Shown piece by piece: positions 34,490-44,400 of a stretch of DNA of 64,000 nt. Origin of the DNA: Treponema saccharophilum DSM 2985 (GTDB taxonomy: Bacteria; Spirochaetota; Spirochaetia; Treponematales; Treponemataceae); NCBI RefSeq assembly GCF_000255555.1, contig NZ_AGRW01000043.1, forward strand, positions 1 through 64,000. Direction: 5' to 3'. Every line of letters starts with the position of its first letter. Position 1 is the first letter of the stretch. The notes beneath the pieces were generated by a model that saw only the letters and a program-made list of their open reading frames with translations, ran no database searches and had not been told where the DNA came from. Both the position numbers and the translations under genes were made by a program.

Positions 34490-35629
34490 TCAGTCTCCTA
34501 TAACGACACAAACGAGCGTCTGGTTGCAATGGATGCGCCCGAGCTGCTCACCGTAAGCCGAGAACCCCGCGAACGTGGGGAACGTCTCCCTGTATTTCCT
34601 GATTATGCTGTCCGAAATCTTCATCCGCCCGAACGCGAGGGTGCGCGTTATGCACGTCATCATGACGGCGAACTTCGGGTTCCGCACGACGCCCCGTATT
34701 CCCCGGCACGTCTCCTCGCATTTTTCGAGCGGGTCTCCGATGTGCATTATCTCAAGCGTCGAATTCGGGACGACGCGCGCGAAAAGGCTGATTTTCTTGT
34801 CGGGCGTGAAGCCGGCAAGCGCGGCGACGTGAATATCCCCGTTCAAAAAACGCCCGAACGGGTTCTCGAACGTCATGTCCTCCGCCTGCGACTCGCTCAC
34901 GCCGAGCTTCTCCGCGTACACGCTCTTCGCCGGCTTGCCGTCCAATTTCGATATAATTCTGTTGACGACGTCAGACTCGGAGACGATTACCGATTTTCCG
35001 GTCGGATTGAATATATCCTCCTGCCTGATGTCGAAAACGCACCGCGTCTTCACGAAAAGGAAGACGGCCCCGTCCTGCGTCGATTTCCCGTTGCACGAGA
35101 CGAACGTGCGCGGCTCGCTCCCCGTAAATCCCGCCGTCCCGCCTGCGAGGGGAAAATTGTCGTTTCCGATTATCGAATAGAAATTCGACAGAATCGTCTC
35201 CTCCGCGTTGAAAACCCCGTTTATGAACGCCAGCGCGAACGCATCCTTTCCCGAATTCGGGTCGTTAATCCGTATCCCGCAGTTTCTGAGGGCGTCCTCT
35301 ATCGCGCGCCTGCTGGCTACGGGATACCGGCTCCCGTGCTCCACCAGGACGGCGCGCACCGTCGTCGAGGAATCGCGCATCGTCGTGAGGACGACCGAAT
35401 CGTTCGCGAACCCGTCAGGAGTCACCTCCCCCGCCGTGCTCGTCCCGATTACCTCGGAATTCGGAAACCGCTCCTTAATCTCCCGCGACAGCTCCGGAAA
35501 ATCGTACCGTATCGCCGCCATGAAAATAACAGCCTGGTAGGAATCCGGCCGCTGCCTCAACTTCCCGCAAAGCTCATCGACGGCGGACTTGACGTCAGGC
35601 CGTCTTGAAACGACAACTTCCTGCTCCAT
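34490..35629 (-). CDS. FIST-domain sensor protein
   Basis: A 379-residue protein with FIST N (about 20-200) and FIST C (about 220-365) domains, a ligand-binding module found with chemoreceptors, GGDEF proteins and kinases. Signatures are [32 protein letters not shown] and the C-terminal [16 protein letters not shown] domains are proposed to sense small molecules such as amino acids. The ATG at 35629 has GAGGAG eight bases upstream; an upstream extension of the frame lacks support. It is the first gene of a transcript with the cytoplasmic chemoreceptor and an unknown protein. A promoter is visible about 170 bp upstream. Confidence 0.88.
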   Translation of the reverse strand: MEQEVVVSRRPDVKSAVDELCGKLRQRPDSYQAVIFMAAIRYDFPELSREIKERFPNSEVIGTSTAGEVTPDGFANDSVVLTTMRDSSTTVRAVLVEHGSRYPVASRRAIEDALRNCGIRINDPNSGKDAFALAFINGVFNAEETILSNFYSIIGNDNFPLAGGTAGFTGSEPRTFVSCNGKSTQDGAVFLFVKTRCVFDIRQEDIFNPTGKSVIVSESDVVNRIISKLDGKPAKSVYAEKLGVSESQAEDMTFENPFGRFLNGDIHVAALAGFTPDKKISLFARVVPNSTLEIMHIGDPLEKCEETCRGIRGVVRNPKFAVMMTCITRTLAFGRMKISDSIIRKYRETFPTFAGFSAYGEQLGRIHCNQTLVCVVIGD

Positions 35630-35795
35630 AAAACGCACTCCTCGCCGCGAAACGGAACGACGCCCCGAGACGCGAAAGATTTTCGGCAGACAAAAAATCC
35701 GCCTCAAAAACACGATTTTTATTATGAGAACTTTTTTTTATCGCGCGGAAAATGCGCCGCACCGGTTGAACAAAAGCGACGTTCCGACCGGGATA

Positions 35796-35824
35796 ATTCT
35801 AGCACAGGTGAAATCATTTTTAAA
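35796..35824 (-). promoter_or_regulatory. Promoter of the FIST-chemoreceptor operon
   Basis: On the minus strand TTTAAA, a 17-bp spacer and TGCTAGAAT (extended -10) are seen. The leader of about 165 nt to the ATG carries no obvious gene. Confidence 0.55.
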
Positions 35825-35900
35825 AAAAAAGACGCGCTTTTTTTTCAAGGTTCTGTCAGGGGAGCCGCCAATACGGCCGGTTGCCTTGAAAAGCGCCGTT

Positions 35901-35956
35901 CTGAACTTGCTTCAGAATCTACGAACGCTGACACATGAATGCCGAAACAAGTTCAG
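35901..35956. repeat. Inverted repeat of a short dispersed type
   Basis: CTGAACTTG and CAAGTTCAG pair perfectly across a 38-nt loop, with partly matching TTC/GAA extensions. The CCGAAACAAGTTCAGCATGA form resembles short intergenic repeats known from many bacterial genomes. The region 35,714-36,036 holds no gene otherwise. Confidence 0.45.
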
Positions 35957-36036
35957 CATGACAAAATCAAAATCGGAAGAAATACGTTCGGGGACGACAC
36001 GAGAAAACATGCGCCCAACAAAAATGCGGCCAGAGC

Positions 36037-36068
36037 AAAAAAAAAGCACCCGATTAACAGGTGCTTTT
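36037..36068 (-). terminator. Terminator of the tRNA pair
   Basis: AAAAGCACC and GGGTGCTTTT pair on the minus strand and run into a long T tract just after tRNA-Gly. Confidence 0.92.
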
Positions 36069-36071
36069 CAG

Positions 36072-36144
36072 AGCGGCAGAAGGGAGTCGAACCCTCGTCA
36101 TCAGCTTGGAAGGCTGAGATAATGAGCCGTTATATGACTGCCGC
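36072..36144 (-). tRNA. tRNA-Gly (UCC)
   Basis: The minus strand folds as a cloverleaf: acceptor GCGGCAG/CTGCCGC, anticodon stem TCAGC/GCTGA enclosing CTTCCAA, and T arm with GGTTCGA. The anticodon is UCC, reading GGA and GGG. The 3' CCA is not encoded. The D arm is short, as often in tRNA-Gly. Confidence 0.9.
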
Positions 36145-36152
36145 ATAAAAAA

Positions 36153-36227
36153 TGGTACGTGGTATTGGGTTTGAACCAATGACCCCCGCCGTGTGAAGGC
36201 GATGCTCTACCGCTGAGCTAACCACGC
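36153..36227 (-). tRNA. tRNA-Val (CAC) with encoded CCA
   Basis: Minus-strand cloverleaf with acceptor GCGTGGT/ACCACGT (first pair G-U), D stem GCTC/GAGC, anticodon stem and loop TCGCC-TTCACAC-GGCGG, and T arm ATTGG/CCAAT with TTCAAAC. The anticodon is CAC. Discriminator A is followed by an encoded CCA, unlike the other two tRNAs in the window. It is 8 bp upstream of tRNA-Gly and probably co-transcribed. Confidence 0.9.
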
Positions 36228-36277
36228 TCGAACGAAAAAGACTATATACCATAGTTTTTTTTTCGTCAATAGCCGAA

Positions 36278-37897
36278 TCACTTTTTCGGCGAAAAAATCC
36301 TGAAATTCATCCACGGGAAAAGGTTGTGCTTGCGCTCAAGGTTCGTGAGCCATTCCGTGCTGACAGTGTTCGAGCCGAGCGAATCGTAGACGATTATGAA
36401 CGATTTTATGCACTCCTCGACGCGCGACGCGGCATACTCGCCGAAACTCGCCTCGTCGTCATCCGAATCGCTGTCGTGAGCCATCTCCGCCCACTCCCCG
36501 CTCTGAGAGAGGAGCAGCTCCTTCGCGCCGAGGTTGAGGAGGCGTATTTTCAGCCCGGTGTCGTTCGGGAATCTGTCGGATATGTCTATCATGCGCTCGC
36601 ACATTTTCCTCGCATAGCGGACCATCCACGCATTCGAGTTGTCGAGATGGTTCTCGGCAAAGCCGTCGCCCGTGTCGGCGCACGGATAGATGGATGCAAT
36701 CTGGATTTCCTGCTTCTCGCGCCTCATCGAGCGGAGTATGTCGGAGCAGCCGCATACCGAAATGTCCTGGCGAGAAGAGAGGCTCTCGATTACGTCCGAG
36801 AGGAAATCGACGCCCTCCGCCCAATTTCTGCCGAGCATATCCGCGGGAATCGTGCAGACGAGCGACGCGGAGCTGTTCTTTCCCTCCGAGCAGAGCATCA
36901 GCTCCGCCTCGCGCAGCTTCGCGGCTTTTTCGGAGACGAACGCCTCGGCATCGGCTGCGCACTGCCTGCACGCCTCCTCGGCATCATAGACGGCAGAAGA
37001 GCGCGCGCGGTACTGGAATCCCGTCGGGATGCGCGCCGCGCCTTCGGGAAGGAATTCCGCCAAATCGCCGGAAGGAAGCTCGAAACCGATGTCGTCGGAG
37101 ACATCCTTGTAACACGGGTTCATCGAAAACGCGGAAATCTCGCCGGAAACGTCGGAATCCTGCGCGAAGAACGCTAGCGGATTCATCTTGCTGCACCTGA
37201 CGGGCGCGAAAATTCCCTTCTCGATTTTATCACTGCTGAAAAAGAAACCGTGGTTATCGACGAGGGAATAGTTCATGCCGTAGGAGCGGAGGACATTCTC
37301 GATTCCGCTGCAGTACCCGAGATATGGAAGATAGAATCCGTCGGGAAGCGAGTTGAAGAAACGCCTGTGCGCGTAAAGCCCGGTCTCGACCTGCGCGTTC
37401 AAAACCTCGGGGAGGTCGGCATAATGCGGGAGATAGGCATACGTCCCGCACGTCGCCAGAAGCTCAATCTCGCCCGCCTCGGAAAGCGCGGAGAACGCCC
37501 CGACGAGGTCCATCCCGTACACGTCGCAGAAATCGTGGAGGTCGCGCTCCGCCTTCCCGAGGGAAGCGCGCGCGTTGCGAAGAAGCCCCTCGTCGCCCGC
37601 GCACCGGACGACCTCCTTTTTCCCGAGCGCAATCCGCCTCTCAAGCCAGGAGACGTACTGCCCCTGCACGACCGGGTCGACGAGGAGCGAGCAGAGCGTC
37701 GGGGAAAGGACGAGCGAAATCTTGCAGCCGATTTTCCTTTCGGAAAAGCCGTTCAGCATGTTGAGAAGCGGGATATACGTTCCCGATATCGAGCTGAAAA
37801 GGATGTCGTTCTCCCTCCCGTATTTATTTTCATCATCTGTATGCCGTATGTATGCCTGATGCGCGACAACAAGTAGAACGAGATTCTTGGAAGACAT
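36278..37897 (-). CDS. GH57/DUF1957-like protein with degenerate active site
   Basis: A 539-residue protein related to family 57 glycoside hydrolases (alpha-glucan branching enzymes). The N terminus LLVVAHQAYIRH with later TYIPLLNML parallels the GH57 H-x-H-x-P start; GEIELLATCGTYAYLP parallels the G-x-x-E...T-H-G-x-x-P block with His replaced by Tyr; GFYLPYLGYCSGIE parallels G-x-W-L-P-E, but the nucleophile Glu is Tyr. No FGHWW-like segment is visible. A loss of hydrolase activity is therefore likely. The ATG at 37897 has GGGGTG upstream. It follows the DUF4912 gene on the same strand; this pairing suggests a joint role in polysaccharide handling. Confidence 0.75.
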   Translation of the reverse strand: MSSKNLVLLVVAHQAYIRHTDDENKYGRENDILFSSISGTYIPLLNMLNGFSERKIGCKISLVLSPTLCSLLVDPVVQGQYVSWLERRIALGKKEVVRCAGDEGLLRNARASLGKAERDLHDFCDVYGMDLVGAFSALSEAGEIELLATCGTYAYLPHYADLPEVLNAQVETGLYAHRRFFNSLPDGFYLPYLGYCSGIENVLRSYGMNYSLVDNHGFFFSSDKIEKGIFAPVRCSKMNPLAFFAQDSDVSGEISAFSMNPCYKDVSDDIGFELPSGDLAEFLPEGAARIPTGFQYRARSSAVYDAEEACRQCAADAEAFVSEKAAKLREAELMLCSEGKNSSASLVCTIPADMLGRNWAEGVDFLSDVIESLSSRQDISVCGCSDILRSMRREKQEIQIASIYPCADTGDGFAENHLDNSNAWMVRYARKMCERMIDISDRFPNDTGLKIRLLNLGAKELLLSQSGEWAEMAHDSDSDDDEASFGEYAASRVEECIKSFIIVYDSLGSNTVSTEWLTNLERKHNLFPWMNFRIFSPKK

Positions 37898-38085
37898 GTT
37901 TTCACCCCGATTTCATTTTTTTATATAACCGGAAAGCGCGAAACGCCCCGGCATTATTATTACATATGCCCGGAAACTTCAGCCCCGGGACAAAAATTAC
38001 CGTAGAACGAGCGGTCCCGCCACGGCTCCGGCAAAATCTGCCGGGCAACCATTTCGAACCGCAGCGGACCCAAAAGGACGGACGC

Positions 38086-38832
38086 TCACGCGAACGATTC
38101 CCTGTGAACCTCGTAATGCGAATGGAGGATTTTTCGTATGCCGGAAAGCTCCATCACAGGCGGAAGCTCGACGTCGCGACCGGGACGCGCGTTCCCGAGC
38201 AGCTCGCTCCCGCACGGAAGCGCGGTTTTCTTCGATATGGCAAGGTTGTCCGTCTTCCCGTCCGAATAGGCGGCGACGAGGTCAACCCTGACGAACCGTT
38301 TTCCGGACGACGACGGCTTGTTCGCCGAAAGCATTATGAACTTGTCCCTGTCGTTCTCCGACACCTGGACGTCGAAGCTCTCCGTCGGGGACTTTGAATC
38401 GAACGCGTCGAAATAAGAGACGCGCACGACGAATTTCTCGAAATCGATATCGTCCCCGAGCCGCCTCAAGTCGCTCGCCTTTATGTCCCAATACACGTAC
38501 AGCCAAACGGGATTCTTGAAGACGACACCAATCTCGGTCTCGTTGAACGAGAAAGGAAGCCCCGCATCGTCGGAGCCGTCGTTCCTGAGCGCGCTTTTCA
38601 GGGATTCCGGAATTGACTCGGACTCCTCGTCGCTGAGCTCCTGTATGTCGGTGAGCCTGCTCTCCTCGCCGTTGTCCTGCGCCATCTCCTCCGCGAATTC
38701 GAGCAGCTCGCCGATAACGAATTTCCTGCTCAAATCGTCGGGAATGTCGATTCCGTAAGTTTCCGCCAGAGAGACAAGGTCTGCGGATGAAAGCGTCTCA
38801 AGGTAAGACCGTGATAATAACTTCGATTCCAT
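38086..38832 (-). CDS. DUF4912-domain protein
   Basis: A 248-residue protein. The first 50 residues form a small helical domain of the Rho-N/SAP type (LSSADLVSLAETYGIDIPDD). An acidic linker follows. Residues about 95-225 are a DUF4912 domain, beta-rich and carbohydrate-module-like, with the conserved NPVWLYVYWDI. Its function is unknown. It is transcribed just before the GH57-like gene. The ATG is preceded by TATACA six bases upstream and lacks a Shine-Dalgarno. The 188-bp gap to the next gene contains a GCCGG-rich inverted repeat and a TATATAA stretch but no gene. Confidence 0.85.
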   Translation of the reverse strand: MESKLLSRSYLETLSSADLVSLAETYGIDIPDDLSRKFVIGELLEFAEEMAQDNGEESRLTDIQELSDEESESIPESLKSALRNDGSDDAGLPFSFNETEIGVVFKNPVWLYVYWDIKASDLRRLGDDIDFEKFVVRVSYFDAFDSKSPTESFDVQVSENDRDKFIMLSANKPSSSGKRFVRVDLVAAYSDGKTDNLAISKKTALPCGSELLGNARPGRDVELPPVMELSGIRKILHSHYEVHRESFA

Positions 38833-38838
38833 AATTCG

Positions 38839-38844
38839 TGTATA
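38839..38844 (-). promoter_or_regulatory. -10 box directly before the DUF4912 gene
   Basis: TATACA ends six bases before the ATG at 38832; no ribosome-binding site lies between. Confidence 0.45.
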
Positions 38845-38969
38845 TTCTCGACAAAATCATCATAAAAATCAACTGAAAAAACACGTTTTAGAATTTGTCA
38901 AGAAAAAAAATCGGGACGCCGCAATCAAAAAAGTTTCCATAAATTCCGGCCGCGCCCCCCGATTCCCGC

Positions 38970-39008
38970 AAAAAAAATGCGGAACTTGGAAAAGCCCCGC
39001 ATTTTTCG
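38970..39008 (-). terminator. Terminator of the NifU-like/GGGtGRT operon
   Basis: AAAATGCGG and CCGCATTTT pair on the minus strand and end in a run of T residues. Confidence 0.92.
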
Positions 39009-39038
39009 CTACTACAGAAATCTAAAACTCAAAAAGAA

Positions 39039-40076
39039 TTAGAAGCTGCCCGCAACTGCGACGGCGCACGCAACCGTACAACCGACCATCGGGTTGTTTC
39101 CCATTCCCATGAAGCCCATCATCTCGACGTGAGCAGGAACAGATGAAGAGCCTGCGAACTGGGCGTCAGAGTGCATGCGACCGAGAGTATCAGTGAAGCC
39201 GTAAGAAGCCGGGCCCGCAGCCATGTTGTCCGGGTGCAGCGTGCGTCCCGTACCGCCGCCGGAAGCGACAGAGAAGTACTTCTTGCCCGCGAGCAAGCGC
39301 TCCTTCTTGTACGTTCCCGCGACAGGATGCTGGAAGCGTGTCGGGTTCGTTGAGTTTCCTGTGATGGAAACGTCGACATCCTCGTGCCACATGATAGCGA
39401 CACCCTCGCGAACGTCGTCGGCGCCGTAGCACTTGACGATGAGGCGGTCGGGGTTGTTTCCGTACGGGACTTCCTTCACGACTGTAAGAGCCTTGTCAGT
39501 TCCCTCGCCGTTGAAGTAGTCGAACTTTGTCTGGACGTATGTGAATCCGTTGATGCGGCTGATAATCTGCGCGGCGTCTTTTCCAAGACCGTTCAGGATG
39601 ACGCGGAGCTTGTTCTTGCGGACCTTGTTGGCGTTGGCAGCGATTTTGATTGCGCCCTCAGCAGCGGCGAATGACTCGTGGCCAGCCAAGAACGCGAAGC
39701 ACTGCGTCTCCTCGGAAAGAAGGCGGGCGCCGAGGTTTCCGTGTCCGAGACCGACCTTGCGGTCGTCGGCGACAGAACCCGGCAAGCAGAACGCCTGGAG
39801 TCCCTTTCCGATGTTGGCGGCGGCTGTTGAGCCGGTCTTGTCGCCGGACTTCTCCGCTTCCTTGATTGCGATTGCAGAACCGAGGACATAAGCCCACTTC
39901 GCGTCCTCGAAGCAAATCTGCTGCGTTGACTGGCAGATTTCATAGGGGTCGAATCCGCGAGCCTTGCAGAGGTCGCGGGCCTCGTTCAAGCCCTTCTCGC
40001 CTTCGCTGAATCCATATTCCTTGAGAGCTTTGTTGACCTGCGGAATGCGGCCTTCGTAATCCTCAAACAATGACAT
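39039..40076 (-). CDS. GGGtGRT protein
   Basis: A 345-residue member of the GGGtGRT family, named for its conserved motif, seen here as ASGGGTGRTLHPDNM near residue 275. Other conserved parts are the ICFEDAKWAYVLGSAIAI block, FAFLAGHESFAAAEGA, and the C-terminal MGMGNNPMVGCTVACAV with two Cys that could bind a metal or cluster. The family has no established function and is found in anaerobes beside a NifU-like protein, exactly as here. The ATG at 40076 has GGAGG upstream. Codon use is that of a highly expressed gene (few rare codons), and a strong terminator follows. Confidence 0.9.
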   Translation of the reverse strand: MSLFEDYEGRIPQVNKALKEYGFSEGEKGLNEARDLCKARGFDPYEICQSTQQICFEDAKWAYVLGSAIAIKEAEKSGDKTGSTAAANIGKGLQAFCLPGSVADDRKVGLGHGNLGARLLSEETQCFAFLAGHESFAAAEGAIKIAANANKVRKNKLRVILNGLGKDAAQIISRINGFTYVQTKFDYFNGEGTDKALTVVKEVPYGNNPDRLIVKCYGADDVREGVAIMWHEDVDVSITGNSTNPTRFQHPVAGTYKKERLLAGKKYFSVASGGGTGRTLHPDNMAAGPASYGFTDTLGRMHSDAQFAGSSSVPAHVEMMGFMGMGNNPMVGCTVACAVAVAGSF

Positions 40077-40100
40077 ACCTGTTTCCTCCGTATTCCTGAC

Positions 40101-40802
40101 TTACTCTTTGCGCGGGTCGATGAGCTTGACCATGCCCTGGTCAGCCGTGACGCGTCCGTAGTGCGTGCGTGCCTTCTCGATTGCCTCTTTCGGGTCAACG
40201 CCGGCTTTGAGAGCGTCCATGAGCTTTCCGAAGTTGATACAGTTGTAGCCGATAATCTGGTTGTCCTTGTCGACCGCGCATGTCTCGACGTATCCCTCCG
40301 TCATCTCAAGGTAGCGGGGACCTGTCTTGCGTGTCGCGAACATCGTTCCGACCTGCGAGCGGAGGTTCTTTCCCAAATCCTCGAGAGAAGCGCCGACCTT
40401 GAGACCGTCCTTCGAGTACGCGCTCTGGGTGCGTCCGTAGACAATCTGAAGGAAAAGCTCGCGCATAGCCGTGTTGATGGCGTCGCAGACGAGGTCGGTG
40501 TTCAATGCCTCGATAAGTGTCTTTCCGATGAGGATTTCGCTCGCCATGGCGGCAGAGTGGGTCATGCCAGAGCAGCCGATTGTCTCGACGAGAGCCTCCT
40601 CGATGATGCCGTCCTTCACGTTGAGCGAGAGCTTGCACGCGCCCTGCTGCGGTGCGCACCAGCCGATACCATGCGTAAAGCCAGAAATGTCCTCGACTTT
40701 CTTCGCCTGAACCCATTCACCTTCTTCCGGAATCGGAGCGGGACCGTGATACGCGCCCTTCGCGAGCGGACACATGTGCTCCACTTCTGCAGTGTACTTC
40801 AT
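40101..40802 (-). CDS. NifU-like iron-sulfur cluster scaffold protein
   Basis: A 233-residue protein with a NifU/IscU-like N-terminal core. HGIGWCAPQQGACKLSL, TIGCSGMTHSAAM and a later AIN-TAMRELF stretch carry the Cys ligands expected of a scaffold. The C-terminal part (KTGPRYLEMTEGYVETC...NQIIGYNCINFGKLMD) is particular to this subgroup that accompanies GGGtGRT proteins. The ATG has GGAG upstream and a good promoter lies about 60 bp before it. It is the first gene of a two-gene transcript, so it probably supplies or assembles a cluster for the GGGtGRT protein; this is inferred from gene order. Confidence 0.85.
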   Translation of the reverse strand: MKYTAEVEHMCPLAKGAYHGPAPIPEEGEWVQAKKVEDISGFTHGIGWCAPQQGACKLSLNVKDGIIEEALVETIGCSGMTHSAAMASEILIGKTLIEALNTDLVCDAINTAMRELFLQIVYGRTQSAYSKDGLKVGASLEDLGKNLRSQVGTMFATRKTGPRYLEMTEGYVETCAVDKDNQIIGYNCINFGKLMDALKAGVDPKEAIEKARTHYGRVTADQGMVKLIDPRKE

Positions 40803-40862
40803 AGGAATCTCCTAGTAATAATGAATCTTACAGAGCCTCTACAGAGACTGTTTCAACGGGGA

Positions 40863-40891
40863 AGTATATAGGCTTTCTTGAGAAAAAACAA
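40863..40891 (-). promoter_or_regulatory. Promoter of the NifU-like/GGGtGRT operon
   Basis: TTGTTT, a 17-bp spacer and TATACT are read on the minus strand, about 60 bp before the first ATG. Confidence 0.7.
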
Positions 40892-40960
40892 TCAACAACA
40901 AAAAACGGCGGTGCGGAATAGTCAAAATATATTTCAGAAAAATCCGCTTGCGACATTTAC

Positions 40961-41140
40961 TCGTTCTCAGATTGGCTCTATTGGAGCAAGCGGACGCAGC
41001 ACGTGCAGGGGCACGTGTGCGCCGTTGTGAGTTTGCGCGCGTGGGACGGGGTTTTCTCGTTCTAAATATTGCTTGCGGCGTTTCCGCGTTCTAAGATTGG
41101 GCTTGGTCGGGGCAAGCGGATGCAGCACGTGCGGGGGCAA
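40961..41140 (-). repeat. Dispersed intergenic repeat, array C
   Basis: Read on the minus strand, two units contain the hairpin-forming GGGGCACGTG/GCACGTGC type segment, CGCTTGCTCCAATAGAGCC and a TGAGAACG or TTAGAACG box. Orientation is opposite to array D at the other end of the surface-protein locus. 41,141-41,306 beyond it carries no gene. Confidence 0.8.
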
Positions 41141-41306
41141 CGAGCGGGCTTCGGCTGCGCTCAGCCACCTTATGAGCATACCTTCCGCGACATCCTCCGC
41201 ATCCGTGTTCCGTGGATTCCGAATCAAGACTCGCTGAGGCAGAAAGCGCCTGCTTGTCGGTGCCGACCCGGCTGCACGCCGCCTTTTGTTCACGCTCCTC
41301 CGCACC

Positions 41307-41384
41307 TCAGTCGTCGCTGAAGCACTCAGGTATCGCGGCATGAGACGAGCCGGCCTTCCACTCGCAAATACCGTCATCCGTGTT
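41307..41384 (-). pseudogene. Remnant of the C terminus of a surface lipoprotein
   Basis: The minus strand encodes DDGICEWKAGSSHAAIPECF then SDD and a stop, nearly the same as the last 23 residues of the second surface lipoprotein (DDGICEWKSGSSYAAILECF then SDD). The frame is closed by a stop shortly upstream and the rest of the gene is missing. It lies just beyond the end of the first surface lipoprotein gene, so that gene seems to have lost its original 3' end to a different module. Confidence 0.85.
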
Positions 41385-41417
41385 TTCGAGTAAAAGCACA
41401 GACAAAATAAATCATCA

Positions 41418-41448
41418 GCATACATGCCACGAAGCGTAGCATGTATGC
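41418..41448. repeat. 10-bp inverted repeat after the first surface lipoprotein gene
   Basis: GCATACATGC and GCATGTATGC are perfect inverted copies around an 11-nt loop, 12 bp past the stop codon. It may act as a terminator without a strong T run, or mark a recombination junction. Confidence 0.5.
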
Positions 41449-41459
41449 AAAAAGCCAAT

Positions 41460-44400
41460 TTACCTGATCCACGGATGACTATTACCAGAACTGTATCCGT
41501 ACGTTCCCAAAGTTCCTTTGAGCGCATTTATTAAAGTTGTTTGGTCTGCAAAAAAAGCATCCATACTTGTTTCCACGGTCCCATTTTTTTCTTTCCAGCC
41601 GCTTGTAACCTCAAATGTAATAGATGTTACCCCAGAGGCGTTAAGGAAGTTTGCTCCAACTTTTGTGACATTTGTCTTTACTGTAAACGAAGTAAGCGAC
41701 TCACATTTATAGAATGCCTTATCCCCAATTTCTGTTATATTGTTGTAATAATTTACTGTAGTCAGCTTGTCACACTCACTGAACGCCTCTTTTGGTATAG
41801 TTGTGACCGAACTGTTATTTGGAAGCGTTACTGTAGTAAGGTTATAGCAGTTTGAGGCCAAGTATTCATTAATAGTTGTTACAGTATTAGGAATAGTAAG
41901 AGTCGTGAAGTTGCAGTAGTTGAATGCCAATCTTCCAATAGTCTGTACGGAAGACGGAATAGAAATGCTTGGAAGATATGAACAGTTGAATGCCTTATCG
42001 CCAATTGTTGTTACCGTATTCGGAATTGTGACACCATCAGAAAGATTTGTATGCCAAAAAAGTCCTTCTGAAATAGTCGTGGTTCCAGATGGAAAATTCC
42101 AACTTGTAATTTTTGTAGATGCCAGGGCTTCTTTACCATAACTTGTCACATTTGTATAACCTGTAATAGATGTAAGGTTACTGCATCCGCTGAAAGCCAT
42201 TTCTCCTAATGAAGTAACTGTAGTTGGCAGAGCAACAGAAGAAAGAGCTTTGCAGCCGCCGCTATCGCAGAACGCATTTGCAGGAATGCTTGTAAGACCA
42301 GTCGTTTTTGACAAATCAAGATTGACCCTGATATTTTCATTACTAGAATTCAGTGCAATAAGAGCTGCTTTTATGCTAGCAAACTGAGTTGTGCTAATTG
42401 AACCGTCGATGACAATTTTTGCAGAGCTTGTAAGGCTTGTTATCGTGCTTGAAGCATTTGCCGCAGTAACAAAATAACCTTCCTGAACTTTTCCCTCACT
42501 GTCGATGTAGTAGCCTTTTTTTTCAAGCGCGAATTTCTTGTATCCGCCACTTACTCCCGTTCCTCCAAGAACCTGCCTGTCTGCAGTGTAGCTCGCAGGC
42601 ATTATCATCGCGACTGGGGCAGTTCCTGACAATGTTCCGGCGACAGTTATCATAGAAGATGTCCCCGGAAGATATACTTCATTTTCTTTTGCGACCGTCG
42701 CGCCGCCGCTCATTTTAAATATCGCAGTAGCATAAGAACGCACAATAACGCCCGCTCCGTTACCTGTAGCACTGCACGTGTTCGGCTTGGCACTTGTCCC
42801 GATTTTTCCGCCCTGCATGTCGAGCGTTCCGTCAAAAACGTAAGCTCCGCCGCCGGTCGGAGCTGAATTTCCAACAATCTGGGCATTTCCCGTCATGGTG
42901 AACGTTCCGCCGTTCGTATAAACGCCGCCGCCGGTCGTCGAGGCTGTATTTCCATCAATTTGGGCATCTTCCTTCACGGTGAACGTTCCGCCGTTCATGT
43001 AAACGCCGCCGCCGTTTGAAGCAGAGTTGCCTCTTATCGTTCCGCCGGACATGGTGAACGTATTTTCACTCCAGACGCCGCCGCCATCGTTGTTGCAGGT
43101 ATTTCCGTAAATTTCTCCGGCGTTCATAATAAACACGGCGCTCGTCCCCTTCACTCTCACGCCCGCGCCTTTCGTTTTCACGCTGTTACTGTAAATTTTT
43201 CCTCCGTTCATCGTTACTTTCCCGCGATTTCCGACACGGATACCGCCGCCGCCGCGCCATCCGTCATCATTGCTGTTTTCAGATTTGTTGCTGTAGATTT
43301 CCACGGAGTCCCCGGATATTTCGACCTCCACCGTTTTTCCGCCGTCCTCGCAGAAGATTCCGCCGCCACAACCGTCCGCCGAATTGTCGTGAATCTTGCA
43401 GTTCTTGAGAATCAGTTTGCCGCCGACAGTCGAGCTCTGCCCTCCGACTGCGATTCCGCCGCCGCGCTCTCCGGAATTTCCGCTGACGGCAGTCCCGCCG
43501 TCAAGAACGACGGTCGTGTCAGACGCGATATTGATTCCGCCACCGCGTCCTGCTTTTCCGCCCGTAATCGCAAGCTCGTTTATCGTCACGGAAACGCCCG
43601 ATTTTATCGTGAGCGCCGAGCCGGAATTGTTCCCGTTGATTTTGTCCTTCGGCACTCCGCTCTCGTCAAGCCCGTTCACGCCCTGAACCGTAACAGACTT
43701 TGCATTTGCCGAAGTCACCGTATCGGGGATTACCTGCACGCCAGTAAGCTCGCCGTCAACGTAAATCGTGTAGTCGACGCCGCCGTCCGAAAGCTGCCCG
43801 CACGCTTTTTCGAGCGTCTTGTACGGATTCTGCTTCGTTCCCGTTCCCGTGTCGTCGTTTCCGCTGTTTTTCACATATATCGGAGCGTCGATGAGCAAAT
43901 CCGTATTAGCGGCATTAGGCTTTAAAAGCCACCCATCTTCAGAAAGCCCAAAATAATTTTTGTAAGCAGAAACGTCGGTTACCGTTCCGCCAGCTTTTAT
44001 GACAGATTTTCCGCGATTCCATTCAGGCGTTATCGTCGCGACGGTTGTTTTTCCCGAAGAGTCCGTCGCCGCCGCAGGAGGAGTGAGCGCGCCGCCAATC
44101 GTGATGAGCGTGTCGGCGTCGATGAGCATCACGTCATTCTTGCCTTTGCTTCCGCCATACGGAATATAAGCAGAACCGCTCATCGAAAAAGACAACCCGC
44201 TATGAACCGCAACGCCGCCGCCGCCTTCTTTTGCGGTATTTCCGGAAATCGTGCCGCCTTCCATCGAGAAGGAACCAGTTCCCCGGATATTCACCCCGCC
44301 GCCGACAATGTCGCCGGAACCGGAATGCGTCGCGGTGTTTTCGGAAACAGTTCCGCCTTTCATGGTGAACGAGCCGTTGCACACGTCAACGCCGCCGCCG

